The position numbers and the translations under genes were made by a program. A DNA stretch of 64,000 nt, from NCBI GenBank assembly GCA_963836015.1, contig CAWIIF010000015.1, positions 186,001 through 250,000 of the forward strand, written 5' to 3'. This document shows positions 25,628 through 33,604 of the stretch, piece by piece. This DNA is from CAWCDJ01 sp963836015 (GTDB lineage: Bacteria; Acidobacteriota; Terriglobia; Bryobacterales; Bryobacteraceae). Under the pieces are notes generated by a model. The model was not told the origin of the DNA. It made no database searches and saw only the letters and a program-made list of their open reading frames with translations. Each line of letters starts with the position of its first letter. The first letter of the stretch is position 1.

Positions 25628-27498
25628 ACATGCAGGTGCACGACAGGCTGCTTCTGTACAATGTTCTCGGCCACGCCGGCGGAGCGCTGATCTTCGCGAT
25701 CTTCCTGGCTCTGCTCTTCAGCGGCCGCGGATGGTCGGGACGCTATGGGCGCAACCTGACGGGGCTGGCGGCCGCGCTTTCCCTGGTTTGGAACCTGGGG
25801 TCGCTGGTAATCCTGGCGTTTCCGGGACTGCCTCCCAGGGTGCTCGACGTTACCGCCGCGATCAGTTTCTCGGTGTTGAGTCTTCTGCCCGCCGTGCTGC
25901 TGCACCTATCGCTCGATGAGAGCCGCAAGACGCTGGTTGCCTGCGGCTATGCGCTCAGCTCCGTAGCCATCGCGATGCACGCGTGGGAGATCCACCAGAG
26001 CGGCGCCAGCCTGCACCAGGTCGCGCTGCAGATTATCACCATCGGGTTCCTGGCACTGACTACCATTGCCGTGGCCGGCGCGGCCTTTCGCCGGGGCGGG
26101 TGGCGATCCTCCGGCGGAACGCGCGTGGTGGCCTCGATGTGCCTGGCCCTGTTCGCCATGTCGTTTCTGCATTTCGGGACCGGGCACGCCGACCAGGCGT
26201 GGTCTGGCGAGCTGGTGATTCATCATGCGGGAATCCCGCTGGCGCTCTTCGTGCTGCTGCAGGATTACCGCTTCGTGCTGCTGGATGCCTTCGTCCGCTT
26301 CCTGGCCAATGCGCTGCTGGCGGCGGTGCTGACGGGCCTGGTGATCGAGGCCGCCTTCCGCCTGGTGCTAGTGGAACGTGCCAGTCGCGAGCCGCTGCCG
26401 GAGGCGCTCCTGCTGATCAGCGTCTGCCTGTTCCTGGTTTTTTTCGCCTGGCTGCGCGGCCGCGTGCAATCCTGGCTTACCCGGGCGGTATTCCGGCAAG
26501 GGGGACTGGCCAACCTGGTGCAGCGGATCCGCAACGCTCCGGAGTTTTCGGAGGAAGGCCAGTACCTGGAATGGTCGGCGGCCACCCTGGCGGAAGGCGT
26601 CGGCACCAGTGACTATGCCGTCGTCGCGCTACCTTCGGCCGCCGGACTCCACGCTCCGGTGGTCGCCACGGCGCTACGGGCGGAGGACCTGGCGCCGTGG
26701 AGTTGGGCGGAGGCGGCAGTTCCGATCCGGCTGGGCGACGGCGAGGCCCGCGTGATTCTGCTGGGACGGCGGCGCGGCGGGCGGCGGTACTTCGGCAACG
26801 ATCTGGACGCCTTGGGCAAGGCTGCCGCGGAAATCGCCGGAAAGGTGGTCTCCCTGCGCCGCCAGGAGATGAAGCGGCTGGTGAGCCAGGCCGAGCTGCG
26901 GGCCCTGCAGTCGCAGATCAATCCGCACTTCCTGTTCAACGCGCTCAACACGCTTTACGGCACGATTCCGCGCGAAGCCGCGGCGCCGCGGCGCATGGTG
27001 TTGAACCTGGCCGATATCTTCCGCTACTTTCTGCAGTCCGATAAGACCTTCGTGCCGCTGTCTGAGGAGATGCGGATCGTCCGCGCGTACCTGGAAGTGG
27101 AGCAGTCGCGGCTGTCCAGCCGGCTTACGACCGAAATCCAGGTAGACGACGGCGCGCTCGATGTGGCCATCCCGGTGCTGTCCATCCAACCGCTGGTCGA
27201 GAACGCCGTCAAGCACGGGGTAGCCATGAGGAGCGAGCCCGGCTATGTCCGCATCCGGGCGGAGTGCGCCGGCGAGCAGCTGCGGATCGCGGTGGAAAAC
27301 AGCGCCGCGAGCGGCGGCACGGGCGCGACCGGCGCGGGCATCGGCCTGCAAAATGTCCGGCGGCGCCTGGAGATCTGCTACGGAGCGGCTTCCGGCCTTT
27401 CGCTAACGGTGGGCGCCGAGAACACCCGCGCGGAGATTCTCATCCCGCTGGCGCGCGCCGGCGCCGAGGTGGGCTACTTCTCGAGCCACGGCAGATAA
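25621..27498 (+). CDS. LytS/YehU-type sensor histidine kinase
   Basis: About 625 residues. The N-terminal half holds roughly seven membrane helices (residues about 10-245, from LYNVLGHAGGALIFAIFLAL), then a cytosolic linker of GAF-like size (about 250-415). The His_kinase block QSQINPHFLFNALNTLYGTI follows, with phospho-His near residue 436. The HATPase domain has the N-box VENAVKHGV and G-box GAGIGLQNVRRRLE. The ligand for the membrane domain is unknown. The start could be GTG 25621, GTG 25624 (four-base overlap with the regulator stop) or ATG 25630. The 3' end overlaps the convergent sugar-kinase gene by 25 bases. Confidence 0.9.
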   Translation: MVNMQVHDRLLLYNVLGHAGGALIFAIFLALLFSGRGWSGRYGRNLTGLAAALSLVWNLGSLVILAFPGLPPRVLDVTAAISFSVLSLLPAVLLHLSLDESRKTLVACGYALSSVAIAMHAWEIHQSGASLHQVALQIITIGFLALTTIAVAGAAFRRGGWRSSGGTRVVASMCLALFAMSFLHFGTGHADQAWSGELVIHHAGIPLALFVLLQDYRFVLLDAFVRFLANALLAAVLTGLVIEAAFRLVLVERASREPLPEALLLISVCLFLVFFAWLRGRVQSWLTRAVFRQGGLANLVQRIRNAPEFSEEGQYLEWSAATLAEGVGTSDYAVVALPSAAGLHAPVVATALRAEDLAPWSWAEAAVPIRLGDGEARVILLGRRRGGRRYFGNDLDALGKAAAEIAGKVVSLRRQEMKRLVSQAELRALQSQINPHFLFNALNTLYGTIPREAAAPRRMVLNLADIFRYFLQSDKTFVPLSEEMRIVRAYLEVEQSRLSSRLTTEIQVDDGALDVAIPVLSIQPLVENAVKHGVAMRSEPGYVRIRAECAGEQLRIAVENSAASGGTGATGAGIGLQNVRRRLEICYGAASGLSLTVGAENTRAEILIPLARAGAEVGYFSSHGR

Positions 27499-28403
27499 GC
27501 AGCGCCGTACAGCCCCGCCTCGTTGCCCAGTGTGGCCTGTGCAACGCGGGTTTCGCGCCTGGTGGCCCGGTAGGTGAAGGAACGCTTCTCGAGAGTCGCG
27601 AGCATCTGCGGCTCGAACAGCTCCCACGCCGGAAGCATTCCACCACTGAGCAGGTAAAGCGGGAAGTTGAAGGCGTTGACCAGGGTGGCCAGCGCGATCC
27701 CCAGCGCATCGCCGACCGCGCACCAGATGGCGCGCGCCTTGTCGCCCGCCTCGCCGGGCTCCCGGGCCATATCGAAAACATCCTTCGAGGTGAGATTCTC
27801 GCCCAGGTGCAGAAGGTGCGCCATAGCCGTAACGGCGGTGGCGGAAGCGTGCTTCTCGAGGCATCCCTGATTGCCGCAGCCGCACGGGTTTCCGCTCGGA
27901 ACCACCGTCATGTGGCCGAATTCGCCCGCCATCCCCACGGCGCCGCGCAGAATGCGTCCGCCGGAGATGATCCCTCCGCCGACTCCGGTGCCCAGCGTAA
28001 GCAGCACCAGATCGTCCACGTCGCGGCCGGCGCCGATCCACTTCTCGCCGAGCGCCGCGGCGTTGGCGTCGTTCTCGAGGATTACCCGTGCGCCCAGCCG
28101 ATTGGAGAGCTCGTCGCGCACGGGAAAGTTCTCGAGGTATGGAAGATTGTTGGAGTTGGTGAGGAAGCCTTCCTTGATCCGAATGAAACCGGGGACTCCG
28201 ACTCCGATACCCGCCAGGCCCGCGGAACCATGCTTGTCCCGCAGTTTCGCGATGGCGCCGGCGATGTCGCCCAGTACCGCGTTCCGCCCTTCCGCGAAGT
28301 TCGTGGAGCCTGAGATTTTGTCGAGCATCGTGCCGGAACGATCGATCGCGGCGGCTCTCAAGTTGGTTCCGCCGAGGTCTACTCCGATGGCGTATTCGGT
28401 CAT
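27474..28403 (-). CDS. ROK-family sugar kinase (probable glucokinase)
   Basis: A 309-residue cytosolic kinase. The ATP-binding motif GVDLGGTNLRAAAID, the sugar-site ENDANAAALGEKW with catalytic Asp, and the ROK zinc motif PCGCGNQGCLEKHAS are all intact. There is no N-terminal helix-turn-helix, so this is a kinase and not a ROK repressor. Glucose is the likeliest substrate, but ROK kinases also act on N-acetylhexosamines. The start ATG 28403 is preferred over two Met codons that fall in the -10 hexamer TATGAT, ten bases upstream. A perfect 12-bp inverted repeat lies over the expected -35. Confidence 0.88.
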   Translation of the reverse strand: MTEYAIGVDLGGTNLRAAAIDRSGTMLDKISGSTNFAEGRNAVLGDIAGAIAKLRDKHGSAGLAGIGVGVPGFIRIKEGFLTNSNNLPYLENFPVRDELSNRLGARVILENDANAAALGEKWIGAGRDVDDLVLLTLGTGVGGGIISGGRILRGAVGMAGEFGHMTVVPSGNPCGCGNQGCLEKHASATAVTAMAHLLHLGENLTSKDVFDMAREPGEAGDKARAIWCAVGDALGIALATLVNAFNFPLYLLSGGMLPAWELFEPQMLATLEKRSFTYRATRRETRVAQATLGNEAGLYGAAYLPWLEK

Positions 28404-28413
28404 ATGCACGGGC

Positions 28414-28419
28414 ATCATA
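28414..28419 (-). promoter_or_regulatory. -10 hexamer of the ROK kinase gene
   Basis: TATGAT on the minus strand ends ten bases before the ATG at 28403, leaving a leader of only two or three bases. The expected -35 position falls in the right arm of the inverted repeat 28432-28464. Confidence 0.5.
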
Positions 28420-28431
28420 GCATGGGCCTGC

Positions 28432-28464
28432 CCGTTAGCAGCCGGAGCGCGCGGCTGCTAACGG
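28432..28464. promoter_or_regulatory. Perfect 12-bp inverted repeat upstream of the sugar kinase, possible operator
   Basis: CCGTTAGCAGCC at 28432-28443 and its exact complement at 28453-28464 are separated by nine bases. The repeat covers the -35 region of the kinase promoter, so it fits an operator for a dimeric repressor. Without a T-run on either side it is a poor terminator. Confidence 0.5.
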
Positions 28465-28506
28465 TTGCATAAGTCTTCCCGATACACCTCATCGAAACTT
28501 TCTTAA

Positions 28507-28534
28507 TTCACATTGGCAATATGTGTGCTACAAC
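28507..28534 (+). promoter_or_regulatory. Promoter of the 195-residue orphan gene
   Basis: TTCACA (28507-28512) and TACAAC (28529-28534) are spaced by 16 bases, and the -10 is followed by a leader of about 45 bases. A purine-rich stretch (AGGGGGGTGG) lies five bases before the start at 28585. Confidence 0.5.
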
Positions 28535-28584
28535 ATGAAACAAAAGCAGCCTGTTACAGCGTCAAATAAGTAGGGGGGTGGCGT

Positions 28585-29172
28585 ATGAACGAACCAAGGT
28601 ACGTGGAGATTCCCGGGAGTAAAACTCACGAGCTTCCGCCTTTGCTCGTACATTCCGCCGGCGGGGGTACGGCGGATCTCCAATCCGTCATGCTCGAGGC
28701 AGAAGACATGCTGGCGCCTAGCGATGCGGAGGAGAGCGTCCTCGAGCAGCGCAAGTACGACCTGGCATTGCAGCTCACCGAACAGTACAAGCATCTCCTT
28801 TCCCACTGGCTTTGGGGGGATTCCGTGCTCGAATGGATTCGCCAGTGTGAAATCACCTTCGAGGGCGAGGATACGCTGCGGCGTTTGCTGCATCCGGACG
28901 TGTGGCCGCACGCGGGCCGGGCGAGTTTCGTCACGCTGCTGGAAGAGAAGCACGTGCCCACGCAAGGTGTCGCGATCGAGAAGGCCGTGGGACTGCGGCT
29001 TACCTTCCGCCAGCCGCCGCCCATCGACTGTTTCTCGAGCGAGTTTCTGTTCTACCTGAACGCCACGGTGGCGGGGAGCGCATATCAGGCATGGTCACAC
29101 CTGTTTCCGCGGGAGCCGTCGCTGCTGCCTCCGGAGCGCTTCCATTTCGACGTGGTGAACATCGGAAACTGA
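28585..29172 (+). CDS. Hypothetical protein, 195 residues
   Basis: I do not recognise this protein. It is soluble, without signal peptide or membrane helix. It is acidic in its first third (AEDMLAPSDAEESVLEQRKY) and has aromatic-rich patches (HWLWGDSVLEWIRQCEITFE, DVWPHAGRASFVTLLEEKH). It ends RFHFDVVNIGN. There are only two cysteines and no nucleotide-binding motif. It has its own promoter with a leader and a good ribosome site, and codon use like its neighbours, so it is probably real. It stands between the divergent sugar kinase and an isomerase-like gene and may act with neither. Confidence 0.7.
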   Translation: MNEPRYVEIPGSKTHELPPLLVHSAGGGTADLQSVMLEAEDMLAPSDAEESVLEQRKYDLALQLTEQYKHLLSHWLWGDSVLEWIRQCEITFEGEDTLRRLLHPDVWPHAGRASFVTLLEEKHVPTQGVAIEKAVGLRLTFRQPPPIDCFSSEFLFYLNATVAGSAYQAWSHLFPREPSLLPPERFHFDVVNIGN

Positions 29173-29174
29173 TC

Positions 29175-29194
29175 GCTCCGCTATAATGCGGAGC
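29175..29194 (+). promoter_or_regulatory. Palindromic promoter: TATAAT between perfect 7-bp inverted repeats
   Basis: GCTCCGC (29175-29181), TATAAT (29182-29187) and GCGGAGC (29188-29194) adjoin without gaps, and the ATG follows at 29195. The hexamer is a perfect -10 and the transcript would start at the ATG. The flanking repeats could form an operator straddling the -10. Confidence 0.6.
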
Positions 29195-30106
29195 ATGACC
29201 CGCCTCAATCGCCGCGAACTGCTGGCAGGATCCGGACTCGCATTCTTCGCCCACCGCCTGGGGGCTTTGCCGCTTTCGGACATCAAGCTCGGCATTACGA
29301 CCGACGAAATCGACGATGACGTGCTCACGGCGGCCAGGTTCCTTCACGGGCACGGGCTGAAATGGGCCGAGGTCCGCAACATCTGGGGACCCTATAACAC
29401 GTCGCAGCCTGTCGAGAAGGTTCGCGAGGCGGCCCGCATCTTCGACGAGAACGGCATCCGGGTATCGATCGAGGGAACGGGCTTTTTCAAGATCCCGCTG
29501 CCGGATGATACGCCCGAAGGCCGGAAGGTGCTGGACGGTCAATGGAAGCTCCTCGACGCCGCCATGGAGCGCGCGAAGATTTTCGGCACGGACAAGCTGC
29601 GAATCTTCACGTTCATGCTGCGGAAGGGCGAGGCTCCGTCGGACAAGAGCTACGCCCGCATCGACGAACTGCTACGCGAAGCCGCGCGCCGCGCCAAGGG
29701 CTACCGGCTGGCGGTGGAGAACATCGGCGGCGGCCACGTGGCAACCGGAGCGCAAGCGGGGGCGCTGCTGAAGCGCGTGAAGGAAGCCAACGTCGGGATT
29801 ACATGGGACCCGAATAATGCCGGCGAATCGGGCGAGCAGTCGTTCCCTGACGGCTACCGCAAGATGGACCACGCGCGCATCTTCCACGTACACCTGCGCG
29901 ACTACAAGCACCAGCCCGACGGCAAAGTGGTGTGGACCGCGGTGGGGCAGGGCGAGTTCGACAACCTCGGCCAGATCCGCGCGCTGCTGAAGAGCGGCTA
30001 CAAAGAAACGTTCACGCTGGAAACGCACTGGCGCGATCCGAAAGGCAAGATGTATTCGACGGAGACGTCGCTCGCCGCGCTGCTGAAGGTGGTCGAAAAG
30101 GTCTGA
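29195..30106 (+). CDS. Sugar phosphate isomerase/epimerase-like TIM barrel with Tat signal
   Basis: A 303-residue protein of the xylose-isomerase-like TIM-barrel superfamily (AP endonuclease 2 type). The start MTRLNRRELLAGSGLAFFAH is a short Tat-type signal. The barrel then shows KLGITTDE, VSIEGTGFF, LAVENIGGGHVATG, ITWDPNNAGESG (metal-binding Asp) and IFHVHLRDYK (metal-binding His). Exported members of this group are common in acidobacteria and planctomycetes, and their substrates are mostly unknown. ATG 29195 is chosen over the Met at 29186 because the latter lies within a perfect TATAAT. Confidence 0.82.
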   Translation: MTRLNRRELLAGSGLAFFAHRLGALPLSDIKLGITTDEIDDDVLTAARFLHGHGLKWAEVRNIWGPYNTSQPVEKVREAARIFDENGIRVSIEGTGFFKIPLPDDTPEGRKVLDGQWKLLDAAMERAKIFGTDKLRIFTFMLRKGEAPSDKSYARIDELLREAARRAKGYRLAVENIGGGHVATGAQAGALLKRVKEANVGITWDPNNAGESGEQSFPDGYRKMDHARIFHVHLRDYKHQPDGKVVWTAVGQGEFDNLGQIRALLKSGYKETFTLETHWRDPKGKMYSTETSLAALLKVVEKV

Positions 30107-30114
30107 AGCGCGGG

Positions 30115-31185
30115 CTACTTGCCGAGCGCTGCGCCCAGGCGCCGCAGGCCTTCCGCGAAGACCTCGCTGTTGACGCCCATACCGATGCGGAAGCGGTTGG
30201 GCATTTCGAAAAAGCGGCCGGGTACCGCGGACGTATCGTACTCTGTGCGCAGCTTCTCCAGGAATTGGTCGGCGTTTCCGTCCGGCAGGCGGGGAAAACA
30301 GGTGGTGCCCCATTGCGTTCGAGGCGCGCACAACCCGGGGTGCGCGTCGAGGAACTCGCCGAGCAGCTTGCGGTCGGCTTCGACGACGCGGCGGGCGCGG
30401 TCGCGAAGCAGGTCGAGATGCTCGAAGGCGGCCACGCTGAGCAGCTCGCCGGGGTGCACGGGCGTAGCTCCGAAAATATCGTTGAGGCGGCGCATCTTCC
30501 AGGCCAGCTCGGGCCGCGCCAGGATCCAGCCGCAGCGCAGGCCGCTCACTCCGTAGACCTTGGTGAGACTGCTGGTCACGACGAATTCCGGTCCGAGATG
30601 GAACGAGCTGCGCGGCGTGTTCTCGTAGACTGCGTCGAGGTAGACTTCGTCCACCAGGACGTGGGCACCTGCGCCGCGCGCAATCTCGCCGACTTCGCGC
30701 AGCACGCTTTCGGGCGTCAGGACGCTGGTCGGGTTGTGGAGGTTGGTGATAACGATCAGCTTCGTCCCGGGGGTGACGGCGCGGCGGACCTCGGCCGGAT
30801 CCACCGCGAACCCGCTCTCTTCACGGCGCGAAAAGCGCTTCAGGCCGGCCTCGAGGTACAGAGCTGCGTCGAGGAGGGGTCCGTAGGCGGGCTCTTCGAT
30901 CAGCACTTCGTCGCCCGGTTCGATCAGGGCCGCCATCGCGAGGTGGTTGGCCATCGAGGTGCCCGCGGCCTCCACCACGCAATCCGGGTCCACTCCGTGG
31001 CGCGCCGCGATGGCGGCCTGCAGCGGCGAGTAGCCGTAGCTGTTGTCCCCGTTGATTTCGAGCTTCGACCAATCGACCGGCAGGCCCGCTAGCGGGAAGG
31101 GGCCTACGCCGCTGGTGGCCAGGTTGTAGCGGGCGCGGCTCCGGGTCTTGGCCCAGTGCATGTACTCCGAATGCTTGTGTCTCAT
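30115..31185 (-). CDS. Class I/II PLP-dependent aminotransferase
   Basis: A 356-residue cytosolic fold-type I aminotransferase. The PLP lysine sits in SSLTKVYGVSGLRCGW. NLHNPTSVLTPE (the N-HNP motif), DEVYLDAVYE and the C-terminal arginine in NRFRIGMG complete the site. The N-terminus MRHKHSEYMHWAKTRSRARY resembles a subgroup acting on aromatic or other neutral amino acids, but the substrate is not readable. The start overlaps the stop of the permease gene (ATGA), so the two form an operon. The permease probably brings in the amino acid that the enzyme uses. Confidence 0.87.
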   Translation of the reverse strand: MRHKHSEYMHWAKTRSRARYNLATSGVGPFPLAGLPVDWSKLEINGDNSYGYSPLQAAIAARHGVDPDCVVEAAGTSMANHLAMAALIEPGDEVLIEEPAYGPLLDAALYLEAGLKRFSRREESGFAVDPAEVRRAVTPGTKLIVITNLHNPTSVLTPESVLREVGEIARGAGAHVLVDEVYLDAVYENTPRSSFHLGPEFVVTSSLTKVYGVSGLRCGWILARPELAWKMRRLNDIFGATPVHPGELLSVAAFEHLDLLRDRARRVVEADRKLLGEFLDAHPGLCAPRTQWGTTCFPRLPDGNADQFLEKLRTEYDTSAVPGRFFEMPNRFRIGMGVNSEVFAEGLRRLGAALGK

Positions 31186-32489
31186 CGGCTCCAATACCAA
31201 TATACGGGGATGCCCGCCAGCATGATGCCGAGGGCGATCGCGCTGTTGGCCGGGGACGCGGCGATCGCGCTCCCCACGATGCCCGCGCACGCGAGTACGA
31301 ACAGACCGGTGGTATATGGATGCCCCGGCGCGCGGTATGTGGCCGCGCTGCCTTCGCCCGACCTGCGCCGCCGGAACACGAAGAGGGCCGCGGCGGTCAT
31401 CCCGAACGAGATGAAATCAACGGTCACTTCGAAGTTCAGGATCTGGCCGTACTTGCCGGAGCACGCAATAATCGTGGCCGCAATACCCTGCAGTACGATC
31501 GCCAGCACGGGAGCGCCGGATTTCGGCGAGAGCCTTCCCACGCGCTCGAAGAACAGGCCGTCGCGCGCCATCGCGTAGTAAACGCGCGGCGCCGTGAGCA
31601 TGCCCTGGCTGAGAAACCCGAGGGTCGAAATCGCAATCCCCACCGCGATCCACTGAGCTCCGCGATCTCCGAGAGCGATTCGCATCACCTCGGACGCCGG
31701 GGTGGTGGTGGCATCGAGGCCGGCCGGGCCCAACACCCGCAGGCAGACGAAATTGACGGAAAGGTAGAGCAGCACCACGCCGGCCACGCCCGCCACCAGG
31801 CCGCGCGAGAGGTCGCGGCGCGGATCGCGCATTTCGCCGGCTACGAACGTGGCGGTCTGCCATCCTCCGTAAGCAAAGGCGATGGGGATCATGGCGGCGC
31901 CGATGGTCCGGATGAGGCCGAAGGAAGCCGGCTGGCCGAGCAGGGTGGCGGAGTGGATCGAGCCGCCGCCGAGCGCCATCCCCAGAACCACCAGCGCGGC
32001 GATCGCCGCCGTTTTGAGCAGCATGAGGGCGCTTTGCACATTGCTGCCGGCGCGGGCGCCCAGGCAGTTGATGGCGGTCAGGCCGAGCAGCACCGCGGCG
32101 GCAATGGCGCTGTCGCTCCAGCCCACTCCGGTCATGCGCCGGAAGTAGAATGCGAATGTGACGGCCACGGCCGCCATCCCGCCGGTTTGCGTGACCAGCA
32201 GGAGCACCCAGCCGTACACGAACGCCACGGCCGGATGATACGCTTCGCGCAGGTACAGGTACTGGCCGCCGGCGCCCGGCAGGCGAGTTGCAAGCTCGGC
32301 CCAGATGAAGGCTCCGAACAGGGCCAGCAGCCCTCCCAGCGCCCAGACTCCCAGAATGAGGAATGGGGTATGGACGCGATGGGCGACCTCGGAAGGGTTC
32401 GCAAAAATGCCGGCGCCCACAATCCCGCCCATCACGATCATGGTGGCGTCGAAGAGTCCGAGTTGGCGGCGGGGTTTGGAGGAATCCAC
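31182..32489 (-). CDS. APC-superfamily amino-acid permease (LAT-like)
   Basis: About 435 residues and 12 membrane segments. RQLGLFDATMIVMGGIVGAG followed by IFANPSEVA is the APC substrate site in helix 1. GAGGQYLYLREAYHP and AFAYGGWQTATFVAGEMRDP are typical of the LAT/SteT-like amino-acid exchangers. It is coupled to the aminotransferase gene by a four-base overlap. The start is taken as GTG at 32489, two bases after the ankyrin gene stop. An ATG 21 codons earlier would overlap that gene by 61 bases and add a charged tail. The substrate is unknown. Confidence 0.82.
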   Translation of the reverse strand: MDSSKPRRQLGLFDATMIVMGGIVGAGIFANPSEVAHRVHTPFLILGVWALGGLLALFGAFIWAELATRLPGAGGQYLYLREAYHPAVAFVYGWVLLLVTQTGGMAAVAVTFAFYFRRMTGVGWSDSAIAAAVLLGLTAINCLGARAGSNVQSALMLLKTAAIAALVVLGMALGGGSIHSATLLGQPASFGLIRTIGAAMIPIAFAYGGWQTATFVAGEMRDPRRDLSRGLVAGVAGVVLLYLSVNFVCLRVLGPAGLDATTTPASEVMRIALGDRGAQWIAVGIAISTLGFLSQGMLTAPRVYYAMARDGLFFERVGRLSPKSGAPVLAIVLQGIAATIIACSGKYGQILNFEVTVDFISFGMTAAALFVFRRRRSGEGSAATYRAPGHPYTTGLFVLACAGIVGSAIAASPANSAIALGIMLAGIPVYWYWSR

Positions 32490-32491
32490 GT

Positions 32492-33550
32492 CTATATCGA
32501 GGCCATCATCGTCAGCAATTTCTCGCGCTTCGCCTCCCTCGCGACATCGCACGGAGTGCGGCCCGCGTGGTCGCGCCGGGTGACATCGCCGCCGGCACCC
32601 ATCAGGGCCTGCATCATGCGAGCGTTGCCGCGGGCCGCGGCCTGGTGGACGGCCGTCCAGCCCTCGGCATCCGATATGTTCGGACTGGCGCGCCGGGCGA
32701 GCAGCCAGAGGGCGCGCGACATCTGCCCCCAGCGGATTAAGTCGTTGAGCAGGGGCTTGCCGTTGGCGGTGGAGCGGTCGGGATCCGCTCCATGCACCAG
32801 GGCCAGCTCCGCCAGTTCGAAGTGCTGCCCCCAGACCGCGTGCGAGAGGGCCTCGCAGGGGTCCGCATCATGTTCGAGCAGAAGCTGAAACATCTGGGGC
32901 TGCTTGGAGCCCGCGGCGAAATACGTAGCGTCGAGCTCGTGCCCCCAGGCGGCGGTGCGCGCTTTGACATCCGCGCCGTTTCTGATGAGAAGGCGCGCGA
33001 TCTCGACGGTCCGCGCGCCCGGAAGGCGCGAGCCGGCGGCACATTGCAGTGCGGTGAGGCCTCCATGGTCGTGCTCGCGGGCGAAGCCGGGACATTCCCG
33101 GAGAGCCTTCTCGACCGCCGGGAGATCTCCCAGGGCCGCACCTGCAAAGCCGTCAATCCTGGCGCCCGCCTTTACGAGTAGCTTCACATACTCGCGCTCC
33201 CCGACAAAGGCCGCGATGATGATAGCGCGGGCGGGCGGCCAGGCCCCGGTCAGCTCGGGGTCTGCGCCGTGGCTCAGCAGCCACTCGAGGCATGCCAACC
33301 GCTCGCGCGCCGGTTTGCCCGCGTCGGCGTGCGGATCCTCCTGCATGAGGGCGTGCAGCGGCCGGTAGTTGCGATACGATGCATTCGGGTCGGCGCCGCT
33401 CCGGCAGAGCAGCTCGAGTGCCGGCCGAAAGGCCAGCCGCGACGCCTCGAGAATGGGCCTCGGTCTTCGCGCAGCGCTCGGGACAGCCTTCAACGCGGCT
33501 CGCACCGACGCTATCGCGCGCGAACGAATCGCCTCAATCAATTCTTCCAC
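32492..33550 (-). CDS. Ankyrin-repeat protein
   Basis: A 352-residue soluble protein built of about eight ankyrin-like helix pairs. Examples are ALELLCRSGADPNASYRNYR, LACLEWLLSHGADPELTGAW, IARLLIRNGADVKARTAAWG and AVHQAAARGNARMMQALMGA. The last repeat ends near TRRDHAGRTPCDVAREAKRE. Ankyrin domains bind partner proteins; the partner is unknown. No signal peptide is seen. The start is set at GTG 33550 (VEELIEAIRSRAIASVRAAL); the longer frame to 33988 is low-complexity shadow of the MFS gene on the other strand. It lies two bases before the permease start and is probably co-transcribed with it. Confidence 0.78.
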   Translation of the reverse strand: MEELIEAIRSRAIASVRAALKAVPSAARRPRPILEASRLAFRPALELLCRSGADPNASYRNYRPLHALMQEDPHADAGKPARERLACLEWLLSHGADPELTGAWPPARAIIIAAFVGEREYVKLLVKAGARIDGFAGAALGDLPAVEKALRECPGFAREHDHGGLTALQCAAGSRLPGARTVEIARLLIRNGADVKARTAAWGHELDATYFAAGSKQPQMFQLLLEHDADPCEALSHAVWGQHFELAELALVHGADPDRSTANGKPLLNDLIRWGQMSRALWLLARRASPNISDAEGWTAVHQAAARGNARMMQALMGAGGDVTRRDHAGRTPCDVAREAKREKLLTMMASI

Positions 33551-33592
33551 GGCAATTACTGAGAATACCCCATCGCGAGGCGGGGGCGCTGG

Positions 33593-33598
33593 GATAAT
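33593..33598 (+). promoter_or_regulatory. -10 hexamer for a probably leaderless MFS mRNA
   Basis: GATAAT ends six bases before the ATG at 33605, with no Shine-Dalgarno sequence. The same A/T-rich patch reads TATTAT on the minus strand, upstream of the ankyrin gene. Confidence 0.4.
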
Positions 33599-33604
33599 AA
33601 GACG

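Noticed and set aside
28425..28431. Partial match to the 6235-6406 repeat arm near the ROK kinase gene
   Set aside because: Only GGGCAGGCC is shared and there is no second arm or internal hairpin; chance in GC-rich DNA.
32490..32552. ATG 32552 as start of the LAT-like permease
   Set aside because: It would overlap the ankyrin gene by 61 bases and add an acidic tail not typical of the family. It cannot be fully excluded.
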